A DNA stretch of 41,409 bases from JAQUPP01 sp041649955 (GTDB lineage Bacteria; Patescibacteriota; Patescibacteriia; UBA2591; JAQUPP01): assembly GCA_041649955.1 (NCBI GenBank), contig JBAZMD010000006.1, forward strand, positions 1 to 41,409, in the 5' to 3' direction. The notes below the pieces were generated by a model. That model saw only the letters and a program-made list of their open reading frames with translations, made no database searches and was not told the DNA's origin. Below are positions 7,961-16,604 of the stretch, piece by piece (within the stretch, counting starts at the first letter, position 1; every line of letters starts with the position of its first letter). The position numbers and the translations under genes are program-made.

Positions 7961-8698
7961 TCAATTTTTTACTATTAAAAATACAAAATCACCGACTTTA
8001 TCGTTGTGGAATAGATTTTCTTTCGGCCATAACTTAATATATTCTTTAATTTTCATTCCGCTGGCTTCTATATCATCTTTAAAATACTGAAAATCAACTT
8101 TATATTCTTCATGGCGGATTGCAGTGAGATATTGTTCATTAAATAAAGCAAATAGTTGATTTTTGCTAAGTTTTTCGGTTTTCATCATATATTTTATTCT
8201 TTCAAGGTAGAATTGAGTGCTACTATCAACTGCTTCAATTTTATTAGAAAAAGTGTCAATAATTTTTTCATAAACAATTAAAATACCGTCTTTTTTCAGA
8301 TGAGAAAAAATATTTTTTAGAAATGCTCTTTTTTTATTGTCTTTAATATGGTGATAAGACGAAGTAGCGAGAATAATATCAAATTTTTTGCCAGTTTTGA
8401 ATAAAACCGAATCATCAACAACAAAATTAAACCTATTATTTTTTAATTTCTTTTTGGCAAATTTGATAAAATTATAATTTATATCAACTCCTAGATATTT
8501 TATGTTGTTTAGTTTTGCCAGCCATTTTCTCGGAAAAACGCCTGTTCCACAGCAAAAATCAAGAATTTCAACAGATTCTTTTTTGTTAGCAATTTTTTTA
8601 ACCAAATCAAAAACTTTATTGAAATTTATTCTTTCAATTTTGGTATCTATATAGTCATCATAAATTTGAGGATCCATTTCGTATAAATTCAGTGCCAT
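7961..8698 (-). CDS. Class I SAM-dependent methyltransferase
   Basis: The 245-residue protein has a Rossmann methyltransferase core. Motif I is 'VEILDFCCGTGVFPRKWL' (SAM binding), motif II 'YLGVDINYNFIKFAKKKL', then 'FDIILATSSYHHIKD' and 'LKKDGILIVYE'. Residues after about 160 form a helical C-terminal part that may shape the substrate pocket. The substrate is not readable. It is the first gene of a run with the radical SAM, cyclase and cupin genes, all on one strand with short gaps. Confidence 0.88.
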   Translation of the reverse strand: MALNLYEMDPQIYDDYIDTKIERINFNKVFDLVKKIANKKESVEILDFCCGTGVFPRKWLAKLNNIKYLGVDINYNFIKFAKKKLKNNRFNFVVDDSVLFKTGKKFDIILATSSYHHIKDNKKRAFLKNIFSHLKKDGILIVYEKIIDTFSNKIEAVDSSTQFYLERIKYMMKTEKLSKNQLFALFNEQYLTAIRHEEYKVDFQYFKDDIEASGMKIKEYIKLWPKENLFHNDKVGDFVFLIVKN

Positions 8699-8760
8699 AA
8701 TTAGTAAAAAGTTAATATATTATTTATAAAATCGCATATGTCGTATTATCGAATGTAAAT

Positions 8761-9285
8761 TTATTTTTTATTCCATATTGAATCATCATAAAACAATTGT
8801 TTTCCATCAATATCTTTTTCATCAAAAACTAACTTTATTTCTTTATTTTCAAATGATCTAAAAATAAAAGTAGTTTTTATAATTTTAGTTTCTTTTTTAA
8901 CATGTTCAAATGTAAAAAAAAGATAACCTACAATATTTTGATCGTTGGGCAATATCGCTAAATTATTAATAAAATCTTTCCCTAGTATTCCTAACTCTTC
9001 GTTCCTATTAAAAATAATTTTCCTCATATTTCTAGCCTTGTCTGAAAAAATTTGGTTATCCTCATATTTAATTAAACATTCTATTTCCCTAATATTGAAT
9101 GATTTGTTTTTTAAAAGAATTGATAGTTTAAAAAGAAAAAAAGTTTGCGTATCGTTATAATTATCATAACGACTAATTATTTTTCCAAATAACTTTTGGT
9201 GTTTGAATAATTCAACTATTGATGGCAACCAAGCTAATGCTCCAGTTAAAGCTAATATGAATGTTAATATTTCTATTTTGGTCAT
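8761..9285 (-). CDS. Hypothetical protein with N-terminal membrane helix
   Basis: A 174-residue protein I do not recognise. One membrane helix lies at about 5-22 ('IEILTFILALTGALAWLPS'). The rest is a soluble domain with alternating hydrophobic beta-like strands ('FFLFKLSILLKNKSFNI', 'GYLFFTFEHVKK', 'TIKTTFIFRSF'-like) and no Cys-rich or catalytic motif. Codon use is very AT-rich, like the two genes after it. It could be an accessory membrane or signalling protein. Confidence 0.6.
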   Translation of the reverse strand: MTKIEILTFILALTGALAWLPSIVELFKHQKLFGKIISRYDNYNDTQTFFLFKLSILLKNKSFNIREIECLIKYEDNQIFSDKARNMRKIIFNRNEELGILGKDFINNLAILPNDQNIVGYLFFTFEHVKKETKIIKTTFIFRSFENKEIKLVFDEKDIDGKQLFYDDSIWNKK

Positions 9286-9349
9286 AATTTTAAAAAATAA
9301 ATTTTATTTAGTTTGCGATCCAGATATACGTTGTTATGTGATATGAGTA

Positions 9350-10012
9350 TTAATTTGGAATAATTTTTGTATCATGTTCTTTTATAATTTCTCTTTTGGT
9401 AACTCCATTAACCGTATAATCAATAATCAAATCCTTTATTGTGTCAGGAAAAGGATCTCCGGCTAATGCATTACTTGCCGTAATTTCTAATAAATTATTA
9501 TTTATCATTCTCTGTAGTTTATCTGTAACATCTATCACTTTATTGTCTCTACCATAAATAGCCTTATCTATTCTAAAAATAATTTCATTTTTGAATTTTT
9601 GAGTATTAATTTTGTAGCTATTTGGAAGAAATAAATTAATGAATTCAATAGTATACATAAATGATGACGTCCAAATTATAGGCACTATAAGCCAAAATAA
9701 AAATATATCCAACGTAATTATAAAGATAGAATTTGTTAATTCCCCAATTAATGACATTGAGTTATCTCTTATCATTGAAAGTATAATGTCTTTAGTGAAT
9801 TGAAATATTATACTAGACACAAAGATTATTATACCAGTTTTAAATATACGACTAACATAATAATTAATCTTAAATCCAGTTAATGTTTTAGTTTTTTTTG
9901 ATAAACCTAATCCTATTCCATAAATAGCCACTACGATTGTGATTATATCGGCGATATAAGATATGCAATTTTTTATTGTATCCATATTAATATTTATACT
10001 AGTAGTTAACAT
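9350..10012 (-). CDS. Membrane protein with C-terminal DUF3395-like domain
   Basis: A protein of 220 residues (or 211 from an internal ATG at 9985). Three membrane helices lie near residues 16-36, 57-75 and 93-115. The C-terminal part (about 150-218, 'IYGRDNKVIDVTDKLQRMI', 'AGDPFPDTIKDLIIDYTV', 'NGVTKREIIKEHDT') follows the pattern seen in DUF3395-type modules: a Tyr-Gly start, 'DVT..L', a Gly-Asp-Pro turn, 'L.I.Y..NG'. Function is unknown. The fusion of a membrane anchor to this domain suggests a sensor or scaffold. The domain call is by pattern recall only. Confidence 0.6.
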   Translation of the reverse strand: MLTTSININMDTIKNCISYIADIITIVVAIYGIGLGLSKKTKTLTGFKINYYVSRIFKTGIIIFVSSIIFQFTKDIILSMIRDNSMSLIGELTNSIFIITLDIFLFWLIVPIIWTSSFMYTIEFINLFLPNSYKINTQKFKNEIIFRIDKAIYGRDNKVIDVTDKLQRMINNNLLEITASNALAGDPFPDTIKDLIIDYTVNGVTKREIIKEHDTKIIPN

Positions 10013-10047
10013 TCATTTCGTACAATTCGTTTTATGCGATGTAAATT

Positions 10048-10311
10048 TTACTTTTCCAAATTATCTATAAATTTATCAATTCTTTGCGCATAAAATTCGT
10101 TGTTATCATCAAAATACAAATCCAAAATGATTTTAAGATCCATCAGTTCTTTGTCTAGATTTTTGTAGCCATCTGAATTTTTGGGCGCATCGGTCGCCTT
10201 TAGATAATTATCTTTTTCCAAACATTCGCGCAAGTGATCCAATAATGCCACCTTGCAAAAATATTTATTAGACCAGATACCCTTTTTTAATTGAACAATT
10301 TTATTTTCCAT
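10048..10311 (-). CDS. Small hypothetical soluble protein
   Basis: An 87-residue, charged, helical protein ('LLDHLRECLEK', 'LDKELMDLKIILDLYFDD', 'QRIDKFIDNLEK') with no membrane segment. I do not recognise a family. It lies 29 nt after the ABC exporter gene on the same strand and may share its transcript. Confidence 0.55.
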   Translation of the reverse strand: MENKIVQLKKGIWSNKYFCKVALLDHLRECLEKDNYLKATDAPKNSDGYKNLDKELMDLKIILDLYFDDNNEFYAQRIDKFIDNLEK

Positions 10312-10340
10312 AATATAAAAATAATTTTATAATTTATTGA

Positions 10341-12155
10341 TTATTTTTTTGCGATAAAACCGCCGGCTTGAAGATGCCATAATTTGGCGTATAAGCCGTC
10401 TTTTTCATTAATAAGATTTTCATGCGTGCCCTCTTCAAAAATACTCCCCTGCTTCATCACTATAATTCTATTCATTTTGCGAATTGTGGAAAGACGATGA
10501 GCAATAACAATAACCGTTTTGTCTTTCATAAGATTATCAAGAGCGTCTTGAATTAAACTTTCCGAATAAGAATCCAAGCTTGAAGTGGCTTCGTCAAGAA
10601 TTAAAATCGGAGCGTTTTTGAGAATAGCCCGGGCAATGGCAACTCTTTGTCGTTCTCCGCCCGAGAGCTTGATGCCTCGCTCGCCGACATAGGTATTATA
10701 TTTTTGAGCCAAACCTTCTATAAATTCATCGCAATGAGCAAGCTCGGCCGCTTTTATCACTTCGTCATCCGTGGCCGATGGCTTGCCATAGCGAATATTC
10801 TCCATAATCGTACGGTGAAAAAGAAGCGGATCCTGCGGCACCAAACTAATCGCCTCTCGCAAACTTTCCAGCGTTACATTATGAATATTTTGTCCATCAA
10901 TCGCAATCTCGCCGCTGGTCACATCATGAAATCTCAAAAGCAATCTGATAAAAGTTGTTTTTCCGGCTCCCGAAGGACCGACTAAAGCCACTTTTTCTCC
11001 TGCTTTAATTCTGACATTTATATTTTTCAAAACTTTGCGATTATTATTAAAAGAAAAACTGACATCATTAAAGGCCACTTCACCGGAAGAAACGCGGAGA
11101 GGTTGAGCTGTTGGAATATTTTTAATTTCATGAGGCAATTTCATAATTTCAACCATTTCTTTGGCATCGGCATAGCTTTCATAAAAGTCGCGGATAATAC
11201 GGCTGAAATCCCATAAGGTTCCGCCAAGACTGATGACATAAAGTTGTAATAATATAAAAGTGCCTACGGTTACAACGCCTGCTTGCCAATAATGAATGGC
11301 GAAATAAAAAATAAAAAATTCTACCAGCAAAATAAGACCGGACTGAATAGCATCAAGCCAATTGTGAAGATTCCAATTTAAAAGATTTATTTTTTGCTGA
11401 GCGGTTGTCGCTTTTTTCAAATATTTAAATTCGTCTTCATGGCGATTAAATACATCAATATTGTTTTGATTGGTAATAGCGTCGGCAAGAACGGCTGTAG
11501 TGTGCGAGTCCGCCTCGGCGGCTTTTATCCTATAAGGCAGGCGCCAAAGCGAAAAAAAATAATTAACAGTCATATTTACCAGCGCCCAGCATAAAATAAG
11601 AATGGCCAATCCCGGCTTGATAGTCCAGACGATAATAACCGTACCGGTAATGCGGATAATAAGCGGCCATAAATCCCAAGTAATACGGTCAGCCAAGCGC
11701 TCAAAAGCCCGCGCGTATCGGCTTATTCTTTGGACCAAAGCGCCTGTAAAATTATTAGTAAAAAAACTATATGAATGATATTGCAAAGAATTATAAGCTT
11801 GCTCGCGTAAAGTGGCCATTGATTTTATTTGAAAATACCCGTTTGCAAATGAGCCAATGCGCGCGCCAAGCCATTTTAAAACATTAAGGCCTAAAATGAT
11901 TAAAATAATATGTACAAGCTGCGGCGTCAAAGCCGCTTTAACTTCTGAAGACATAACGCCATTTCCCGGGGTCAAGGCGTCAAACAAACGCTTGTAATAG
12001 AGAGGAACAATTATGGCAAAAATATTTGCAGCGCCAATACCAATAATACTGACTACTAATAAAAACCAGTTGCGGCGTACGCCTTGCCAAATCGAATTAA
12101 ATACGTCTTTGACGCATACTTTTGGATAAATTATATTTGAATGTGTTGATTTCAT
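10341..12155 (-). CDS. ABC exporter, fused membrane and ATPase domains (MsbA/type IV ABC family)
   Basis: A half-transporter of 604 residues. The N-terminal six-helix membrane domain spans about 1-330. The nucleotide-binding domain has Walker A 'GPSGAGKTT' near 393, Q-loop 'VPQDPLLF', signature 'LSGGERQRVAIARA' near 498, Walker B 'ILILDEATSSLD' and the switch His in 'VIAHRLSTI'. All motifs are intact, so it should hydrolyse ATP as a homodimer or with a partner outside this window. The substrate (lipid, peptide or drug) cannot be read from sequence. Confidence 0.95.
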   Translation of the reverse strand: MKSTHSNIIYPKVCVKDVFNSIWQGVRRNWFLLVVSIIGIGAANIFAIIVPLYYKRLFDALTPGNGVMSSEVKAALTPQLVHIILIILGLNVLKWLGARIGSFANGYFQIKSMATLREQAYNSLQYHSYSFFTNNFTGALVQRISRYARAFERLADRITWDLWPLIIRITGTVIIVWTIKPGLAILILCWALVNMTVNYFFSLWRLPYRIKAAEADSHTTAVLADAITNQNNIDVFNRHEDEFKYLKKATTAQQKINLLNWNLHNWLDAIQSGLILLVEFFIFYFAIHYWQAGVVTVGTFILLQLYVISLGGTLWDFSRIIRDFYESYADAKEMVEIMKLPHEIKNIPTAQPLRVSSGEVAFNDVSFSFNNNRKVLKNINVRIKAGEKVALVGPSGAGKTTFIRLLLRFHDVTSGEIAIDGQNIHNVTLESLREAISLVPQDPLLFHRTIMENIRYGKPSATDDEVIKAAELAHCDEFIEGLAQKYNTYVGERGIKLSGGERQRVAIARAILKNAPILILDEATSSLDSYSESLIQDALDNLMKDKTVIVIAHRLSTIRKMNRIIVMKQGSIFEEGTHENLINEKDGLYAKLWHLQAGGFIAKK

Positions 12156-12167
12156 GTTAAATATTTT

Positions 12168-12791
12168 TTACTTGCATTTTCCTTCGCAGTCAAACAACTT
12201 TATATTATCATTTTCATTAGCGTCTATGCATTTTTGAACGCATGATTTGCACTCTGTAAATTGAGAATTTTCTATTTGTTGGCATTTGCCATTTTGAACA
12301 CCGCATTTGGCATATTGCAAACATTTATCCCCTATCATGTATATTTCCGTGCAAACATCAGGTGGATTTGAACCGCATTTTATGTCCAATCCATGACAAT
12401 TTTCCAATGAACAAGCGCCCGGAGTACAAGTTATTGGCGACAATTCTACGGTTGAATCTTCTTCTATAGTAGGATTATATATTCTCTGGCTCATGATATT
12501 TTTTTGATTGTCCACGAAAAAACAATTTGCGGAAATAATCGGCCGCCCCGAACCTTCTTGAATAAAAGCAATATGCCAGCCATCGTTGGTTTTTTCGGTT
12601 TTGATGGATTTTGGGGGCAGTTGATTGCTTGGATATTCTTTAAATTCCGGAAATTGATTTTTTACTATTTCAATTGCTGCGGACTCGCTGACTATTTTTG
12701 ATGCGGGAATTTGAAATTTTTTAATAAACCAATAGCCGATACCTACACAAAATAAGACGATAAGAATTAAAGTCAGTATTTTATTTTTCAT
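12168..12791 (-). CDS. Membrane-anchored Cys-rich exported protein
   Basis: The protein is 207 residues from the ATG at 12791; a longer frame from 12836 would overlap the end of the Dus gene. One membrane helix lies at about 4-25. A PepSY-like segment follows ('SAAIEIVKNQFPEFKEYP'), then a C-terminal half with many Cys ('CTPGACSLENCHGLDIKCG', 'CKSCVQKCIDANEND'), probably disulfide bonded outside the membrane. I do not recognise a named family. It lies between the dihydrouridine synthase and ABC exporter genes. Confidence 0.7.
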   Translation of the reverse strand: MKNKILTLILIVLFCVGIGYWFIKKFQIPASKIVSESAAIEIVKNQFPEFKEYPSNQLPPKSIKTEKTNDGWHIAFIQEGSGRPIISANCFFVDNQKNIMSQRIYNPTIEEDSTVELSPITCTPGACSLENCHGLDIKCGSNPPDVCTEIYMIGDKCLQYAKCGVQNGKCQQIENSQFTECKSCVQKCIDANENDNIKLFDCEGKCK

Positions 12792-12798
12792 AACATTT

Positions 12799-13785
12799 TT
12801 AAAATATATTTGTTTCTTTAGTAAATTTTTCTGCAATCTTTTTTACTTCAATGGCATTTTTTGCTTCCATCAGCAGAACTCTTAAATCTTTTGCGTTGTC
12901 AAATCCGCTGGCATATGCTTTGAAATACTTTTTTATAGTATTAAAACTTTTCAGGCTATCATTGTTTTTATCGCAATCTGTTTTGTACATTTTTTCAAAA
13001 ATCTCGGCGTGTTTTACCATGCATTTGAGCCGTTCTTGAATACGGGGTATTTTTTTTGAAAATAACCATGGATTTGCCAAAATTCCCCTTCCAACCATTA
13101 CTCCGTCTAGGCCGGATTTTTTTATTTTTTCATATGCTTCATTTAATATATTTATATCGCCATTGCCGAGAATAATCGTCTCAGGCGCGCAAGAATCTCT
13201 CAGCGCTGCGATTTCAGAGGCAAGTTCCCAATGCGCGGCAATATTATACCCTTCTTTTTTTGTGCGAAGATGAACAGTCAACGCAGCCAAATTTTCATTC
13301 AAAAGAATCGGAATCCATTCTTTGATTTGATTTTTGGAATAACCAATTCGCGTTTTGACGGAAACAGGCAAATCCCCTGCTCCTTTTTTTGTCGCTCTGA
13401 TAATTTGTTTCGCCAATTCCGGATTTTTGATTAAAGCCGCTCCAGCGCCCTGTTTTTCAATATCTTTATCCGGACAGCCCATATTAATATCAATGCCGTC
13501 AAAACTAAGCTCGCGTATTATTTTTGCCGCCTTTTCAAATTTTTCGGGTTTTGCGCCGAATATCTGAGCCACGATTGGGTGCTCTTTTTTATTATACCAC
13601 AAATCCACCAATAGTCGCTCCTTGCCTTTGGAAATCAATCCTTCCACGGAAACAAATTCTGTAAAAAATACATCCGGCCGGCCGTATTTTAAAAGCATTT
13701 GCCGAAACGCCGCATCAGTGACATTTGCCATCGGCGCGATAGCCATAATGGGTTTTTTCAACTTTCTCCAAAAAATTTTTTGCAT
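12799..13785 (-). CDS. dus: tRNA-dihydrouridine synthase
   Basis: An FMN enzyme that reduces uridine to dihydrouridine in tRNA D-loops. The 328-residue TIM-barrel protein starts with 'MAIAPMANVTDAAFR', carries the catalytic Cys104 in 'NMGCPDKDIEKQGAGAALI', and has 'VKTRIGY', 'LTVHLRTKKEGY' (usually HxRT..Q.Y) and the phosphate-binding 'GNGDI' and 'GVMVGRGILANPWLF'. The C-terminal helical tRNA-binding domain is present. The subfamily (DusA, B or C) is not assigned. Confidence 0.93.
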   Translation of the reverse strand: MQKIFWRKLKKPIMAIAPMANVTDAAFRQMLLKYGRPDVFFTEFVSVEGLISKGKERLLVDLWYNKKEHPIVAQIFGAKPEKFEKAAKIIRELSFDGIDINMGCPDKDIEKQGAGAALIKNPELAKQIIRATKKGAGDLPVSVKTRIGYSKNQIKEWIPILLNENLAALTVHLRTKKEGYNIAAHWELASEIAALRDSCAPETIILGNGDINILNEAYEKIKKSGLDGVMVGRGILANPWLFSKKIPRIQERLKCMVKHAEIFEKMYKTDCDKNNDSLKSFNTIKKYFKAYASGFDNAKDLRVLLMEAKNAIEVKKIAEKFTKETNIF

Positions 13786-13800
13786 AATAGAATAATAGAT

Positions 13801-13830
13801 AAAATGTCATTTCTTGAGAAGTGACATTTT
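13801..13830 (-). terminator. Terminator-like hairpin after the 13.86 kb gene
   Basis: Inverted repeat AAAATGTCA (13801-13809) / TGACATTTT (13822-13830) with further TTCT/AGAA pairing inside. It lies between the stop at 13863 and the Dus start, so the Dus gene may be transcribed separately. Confidence 0.6.
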
Positions 13831-13862
13831 TCTCCGGCGATAAATCATTTGTCGGCAATTTT

Positions 13863-14348
13863 TTAATTTATTTGCGCAAAAAGCACCACATAATTTTTCC
13901 CATACGCTTTGGCGCATTTTGGACAAGTAGTGTATGAAAAATATAATTTTTTTAACACCTTGCCGCTTTTTTTAACATACTCCTTCATCTCTACCGCCCA
14001 TTTGCCGGCATTTTGATATGGTCCCTCAAATACCTTGGTTAAAAATGTTCCGGAAAGTGTTGCCATCTGCGCGCCCGGAACTTCTTTTGAAACATCAATA
14101 TAAATATCAGCACCCCAAAGTGAATTTTCATCAGTAAGCATCAGCTGGTATGAAGCTTTAGCTCCGGCCTTCTCGATTAATTCCATATTTTTAATAATTT
14201 TCTTTCCCATGTTCAGCGGGACATGCAGAAAACTCGTAATATGGTCTTTAACAAAAATTTTATCCTTCCAGACTATTTCTTTATCTTGCCACGGTTCTGG
14301 ATTAAACGGTTCGCAACAGCCGGTTGATTTTATTGTTTGGTCATTCAT
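13863..14348 (-). CDS. Conserved hypothetical protein, GyrI/SOUL-like by pattern
   Basis: A 161-residue soluble protein. It resembles a widely distributed family often labelled simply 'hydrolase': 'WQDKEIVWKDKIFVKDHITS', 'HVPLNMGKK', 'LSGTFLTKVFEGPYQNAGKW' and a terminal 'YTTCPKCAKAYGKNYVV'. The CxxC near the C-terminus (Cys-Pro-Lys-Cys) could bind metal or act in redox. The 'F.GPY....W...M..YV' stretch recalls GyrI-like small-molecule-binding folds. No activity can be assigned. Confidence 0.65.
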   Translation of the reverse strand: MNDQTIKSTGCCEPFNPEPWQDKEIVWKDKIFVKDHITSFLHVPLNMGKKIIKNMELIEKAGAKASYQLMLTDENSLWGADIYIDVSKEVPGAQMATLSGTFLTKVFEGPYQNAGKWAVEMKEYVKKSGKVLKKLYFSYTTCPKCAKAYGKNYVVLFAQIN

Positions 14349-14398
14349 ATTTTTATTCCTTAAATTATTATAATATTTTTCGACTTAACGACAAATTT

Positions 14399-15148
14399 TT
14401 ATTTTCTCAATAAATTTTCTATTAATTTAAACTTTTTTTCTTTTTTAATTAATTCTTCGTGATACTTATCCGCTTTCCAATAAACTTTATAAGCATTAGC
14501 TGACGCTTTGGAGCTGATAATTCGATATTTGTCATCAATAATTTCAATCGCGCAACAATCGTCTATGGCAATAGAAACGCCCGGTATTTTCTTCATCATC
14601 TTTTTAAGATTTGGATTTCGATCTTTTTCAACATCATAATGCGGACAATGAAGAGCATTTATTAAACCTAAACCGGAAACCTTTATCAGATCAGCTTTCT
14701 GATTAGCAGACTTTTTAGAATCGGAATTTCCCCATTTAAACCAGCAAATTGATCCGGCGCTTAATCCTGAAAGAACAATGTCTTTTTTATAAGCTTGTTT
14801 TAAAATTTTATCAACGCCGATTTTTCTCCAAATTTTCATCATTTTCAGAGTATTGCCGCCGCCGACATAAATTACATCTGATCCAAAAACTTTTTTCTCA
14901 ATTTCTTTCTTGCTAATTTTTTTATTTACTAAATATAAAACATCCGTTTTGCATCCGAGTTTCTTGCCAAAATATTTTTTTACGGTTTCGTAATATAATT
15001 CCGAATCAGAAGTCGCGGTTGGGATAAAAAGCAATTTGGGATTTTTCTTTCCCGTTAATCTTAATATCTCTTTGTCTATTTGCGCGGTTTCAATTGGATA
15101 ACCCGGTCTTCCTATTTCGCCGCCGCCGATTGCAACAATTTTTTTCAT
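14399..15148 (-). CDS. Peptidase S51 family (dipeptidase E / cyanophycinase-like)
   Basis: A 249-residue serine peptidase of the class I glutamine amidotransferase-like fold. The nucleophile elbow is 'LSGLSAGSICW' with Ser120. 'YVGGGNTLKMM' supplies the oxyanion region, and 'NALHCPHYD' contains the probable catalytic His157. 'FIPTATSDSELYYETVKKYF' is the family's N-terminal strand-helix. It has no signal peptide, so it probably degrades short Asp-containing peptides in the cytoplasm. Length is close to the family norm. Confidence 0.88.
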   Translation of the reverse strand: MKKIVAIGGGEIGRPGYPIETAQIDKEILRLTGKKNPKLLFIPTATSDSELYYETVKKYFGKKLGCKTDVLYLVNKKISKKEIEKKVFGSDVIYVGGGNTLKMMKIWRKIGVDKILKQAYKKDIVLSGLSAGSICWFKWGNSDSKKSANQKADLIKVSGLGLINALHCPHYDVEKDRNPNLKKMMKKIPGVSIAIDDCCAIEIIDDKYRIISSKASANAYKVYWKADKYHEELIKKEKKFKLIENLLRK

Positions 15149-15204
15149 AAATTTATTTCATTAAATCATCAATTGAAATATCTAACACTTTAATATAATT
15201 TACC

Positions 15205-15810
15205 CTATTTTTGCCGCATAAGATGAAATTCTCCTTTCAGAACTCCATAAGCAGGAATGGTTACAGTCGCGCTCCCGGTTATAATATCAGTAGTATAACT
15301 GCCTTGCATGGTAAATGTGGCGCCCTCGGTAACAACTGTGCCAAAGTCCAATGCGCTTCCGCTGACTCGTATTGCTATCGGCTGATATCCCAAATCTTTT
15401 GTACATTGTTTGGGTACGGAAATAGTGCCGAGAGGTTTTGGAGCTACAGTTTGGCCCCAGGCACATAAATTAGTATAACGAACCTTTCCGGAAGCAATAT
15501 TATTTTCCACAGAATCAATTATCAACTCCATGTCTCCATCTTCATAAACCGTAGTAATGCCGGGACCGGTTGTAAATTTACCGTACACCTGCACTCCTTT
15601 TCCAGCTAAAGACGATTTCCATGTTCCTCTTAAATCGCGAGTGGGCGTCAAATTGCCAATCGGCGGTTTTGGAGTAATAATGGAATCAAGTTTTTTATCT
15701 ACAGAACCGAACATCAGAGGTTTTTTTACCACAAAATATGTTACGCCTCCCACTACTAATCCTAAAATAATTAAGAGAATGACAGCCGAGAGTCCTTTAT
15801 TGTTTTTCAT
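15205..15810 (-). CDS. Membrane-anchored exported protein, unknown
   Basis: A 201-residue protein. An N-terminal helix (about 8-27, 'LSAVILLIILGLVVGGVTYF') follows a short basic stretch, slightly like a prepilin leader but without the usual Glu5. The exported part begins with a Pro-rich linker and 'DLRGTWKSSLAG', then looks all-beta with repeated Gly/Thr strands ('GVQVYGKFTTGPGITTVY', 'GSYTTDIITGSATVTIPAY'), a lipocalin- or lectin-like style. No family is recognised. Confidence 0.65.
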   Translation of the reverse strand: MKNNKGLSAVILLIILGLVVGGVTYFVVKKPLMFGSVDKKLDSIITPKPPIGNLTPTRDLRGTWKSSLAGKGVQVYGKFTTGPGITTVYEDGDMELIIDSVENNIASGKVRYTNLCAWGQTVAPKPLGTISVPKQCTKDLGYQPIAIRVSGSALDFGTVVTEGATFTMQGSYTTDIITGSATVTIPAYGVLKGEFHLMRQK

Positions 15811-15835
15811 AATTTTGGTAATTAAATTTTTTAAA

Positions 15836-16558
15836 TTATTTTAAACGAAATGAAGCTTTGATTGTTACCATCACATCTTTTTCAATACTGGATGTATCGT
15901 AGCTACCGTAGTCGGAAATATCAACCGAATTGGGCGTTAAAATTTGCACTACGCCATTGGAGGCGGAGATGACGCTGCCAACGTGTCGGCCTGTGCCTTC
16001 AGCAATTTTTTCAGCCCTGGCCTTGGCATCTTGAACTGCTTGCGTTAAAAGCGATACGCGCAAATCCGGTAACTTAGAATAATAATATTCCAATGACTGA
16101 ACCGAAATAATTGCCCCCTGCTCGGCTAAAGTTGGAATCTTTTTGGAAATATCAGTTATTTTATTGACATCATTTGATTGCAAAGTAATTATCTGACTTA
16201 ATTGATAACGAATTTGACCGGTATTATTTTGATCCCACACTTGATTCATGGAAATTGGGCTTTCCACAATATCAGCGTCGGCCACGCCTGATTTTTTTAA
16301 CAAATCGCGCGTCAAAGCCAAATCATGAGCAATATCGCGATTACCCGAAGATAAATCATTAGCATAAACAATACTTGAAAGATTGATTATCAACTTAGCT
16401 TGATCTGAAGTCACGCGCATTTTAGTCGAGCCGGTAACGGATAACGCATCCGTGGAATTTTTTGATTGGGCGAAATAATAAAATCCGCCAAATATCAACG
16501 CACTGATGATTAGGGCGACTCCAAGAATAATAGCTGTATTTAATTTTGATTCAGTCAT
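15836..16558 (-). CDS. SIMPL domain protein (DUF541)
   Basis: A 240-residue exported protein with one membrane helix at about 10-30. The remainder matches SIMPL/DUF541: 'LSVTGSTKMRVTSDQAKLII', 'LLKKSGVADADIVESPISM', 'YQLSQIITLQSNDVNK', 'QAVQDAKARAEKIAEGTGRH' and the C-terminal strand 'KDVMVTIKASFRLK'. The family is found in cell envelopes and is linked in some bacteria to oxidative stress, but its reaction is unknown. It lies in a run of anchored exported proteins. Confidence 0.88.
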   Translation of the reverse strand: MTESKLNTAIILGVALIISALIFGGFYYFAQSKNSTDALSVTGSTKMRVTSDQAKLIINLSSIVYANDLSSGNRDIAHDLALTRDLLKKSGVADADIVESPISMNQVWDQNNTGQIRYQLSQIITLQSNDVNKITDISKKIPTLAEQGAIISVQSLEYYYSKLPDLRVSLLTQAVQDAKARAEKIAEGTGRHVGSVISASNGVVQILTPNSVDISDYGSYDTSSIEKDVMVTIKASFRLK

Positions 16559-16604
16559 AATTTTTTTCGATTAAATTTAAATTATAATTTAATTAAATAT
16601 TAAA

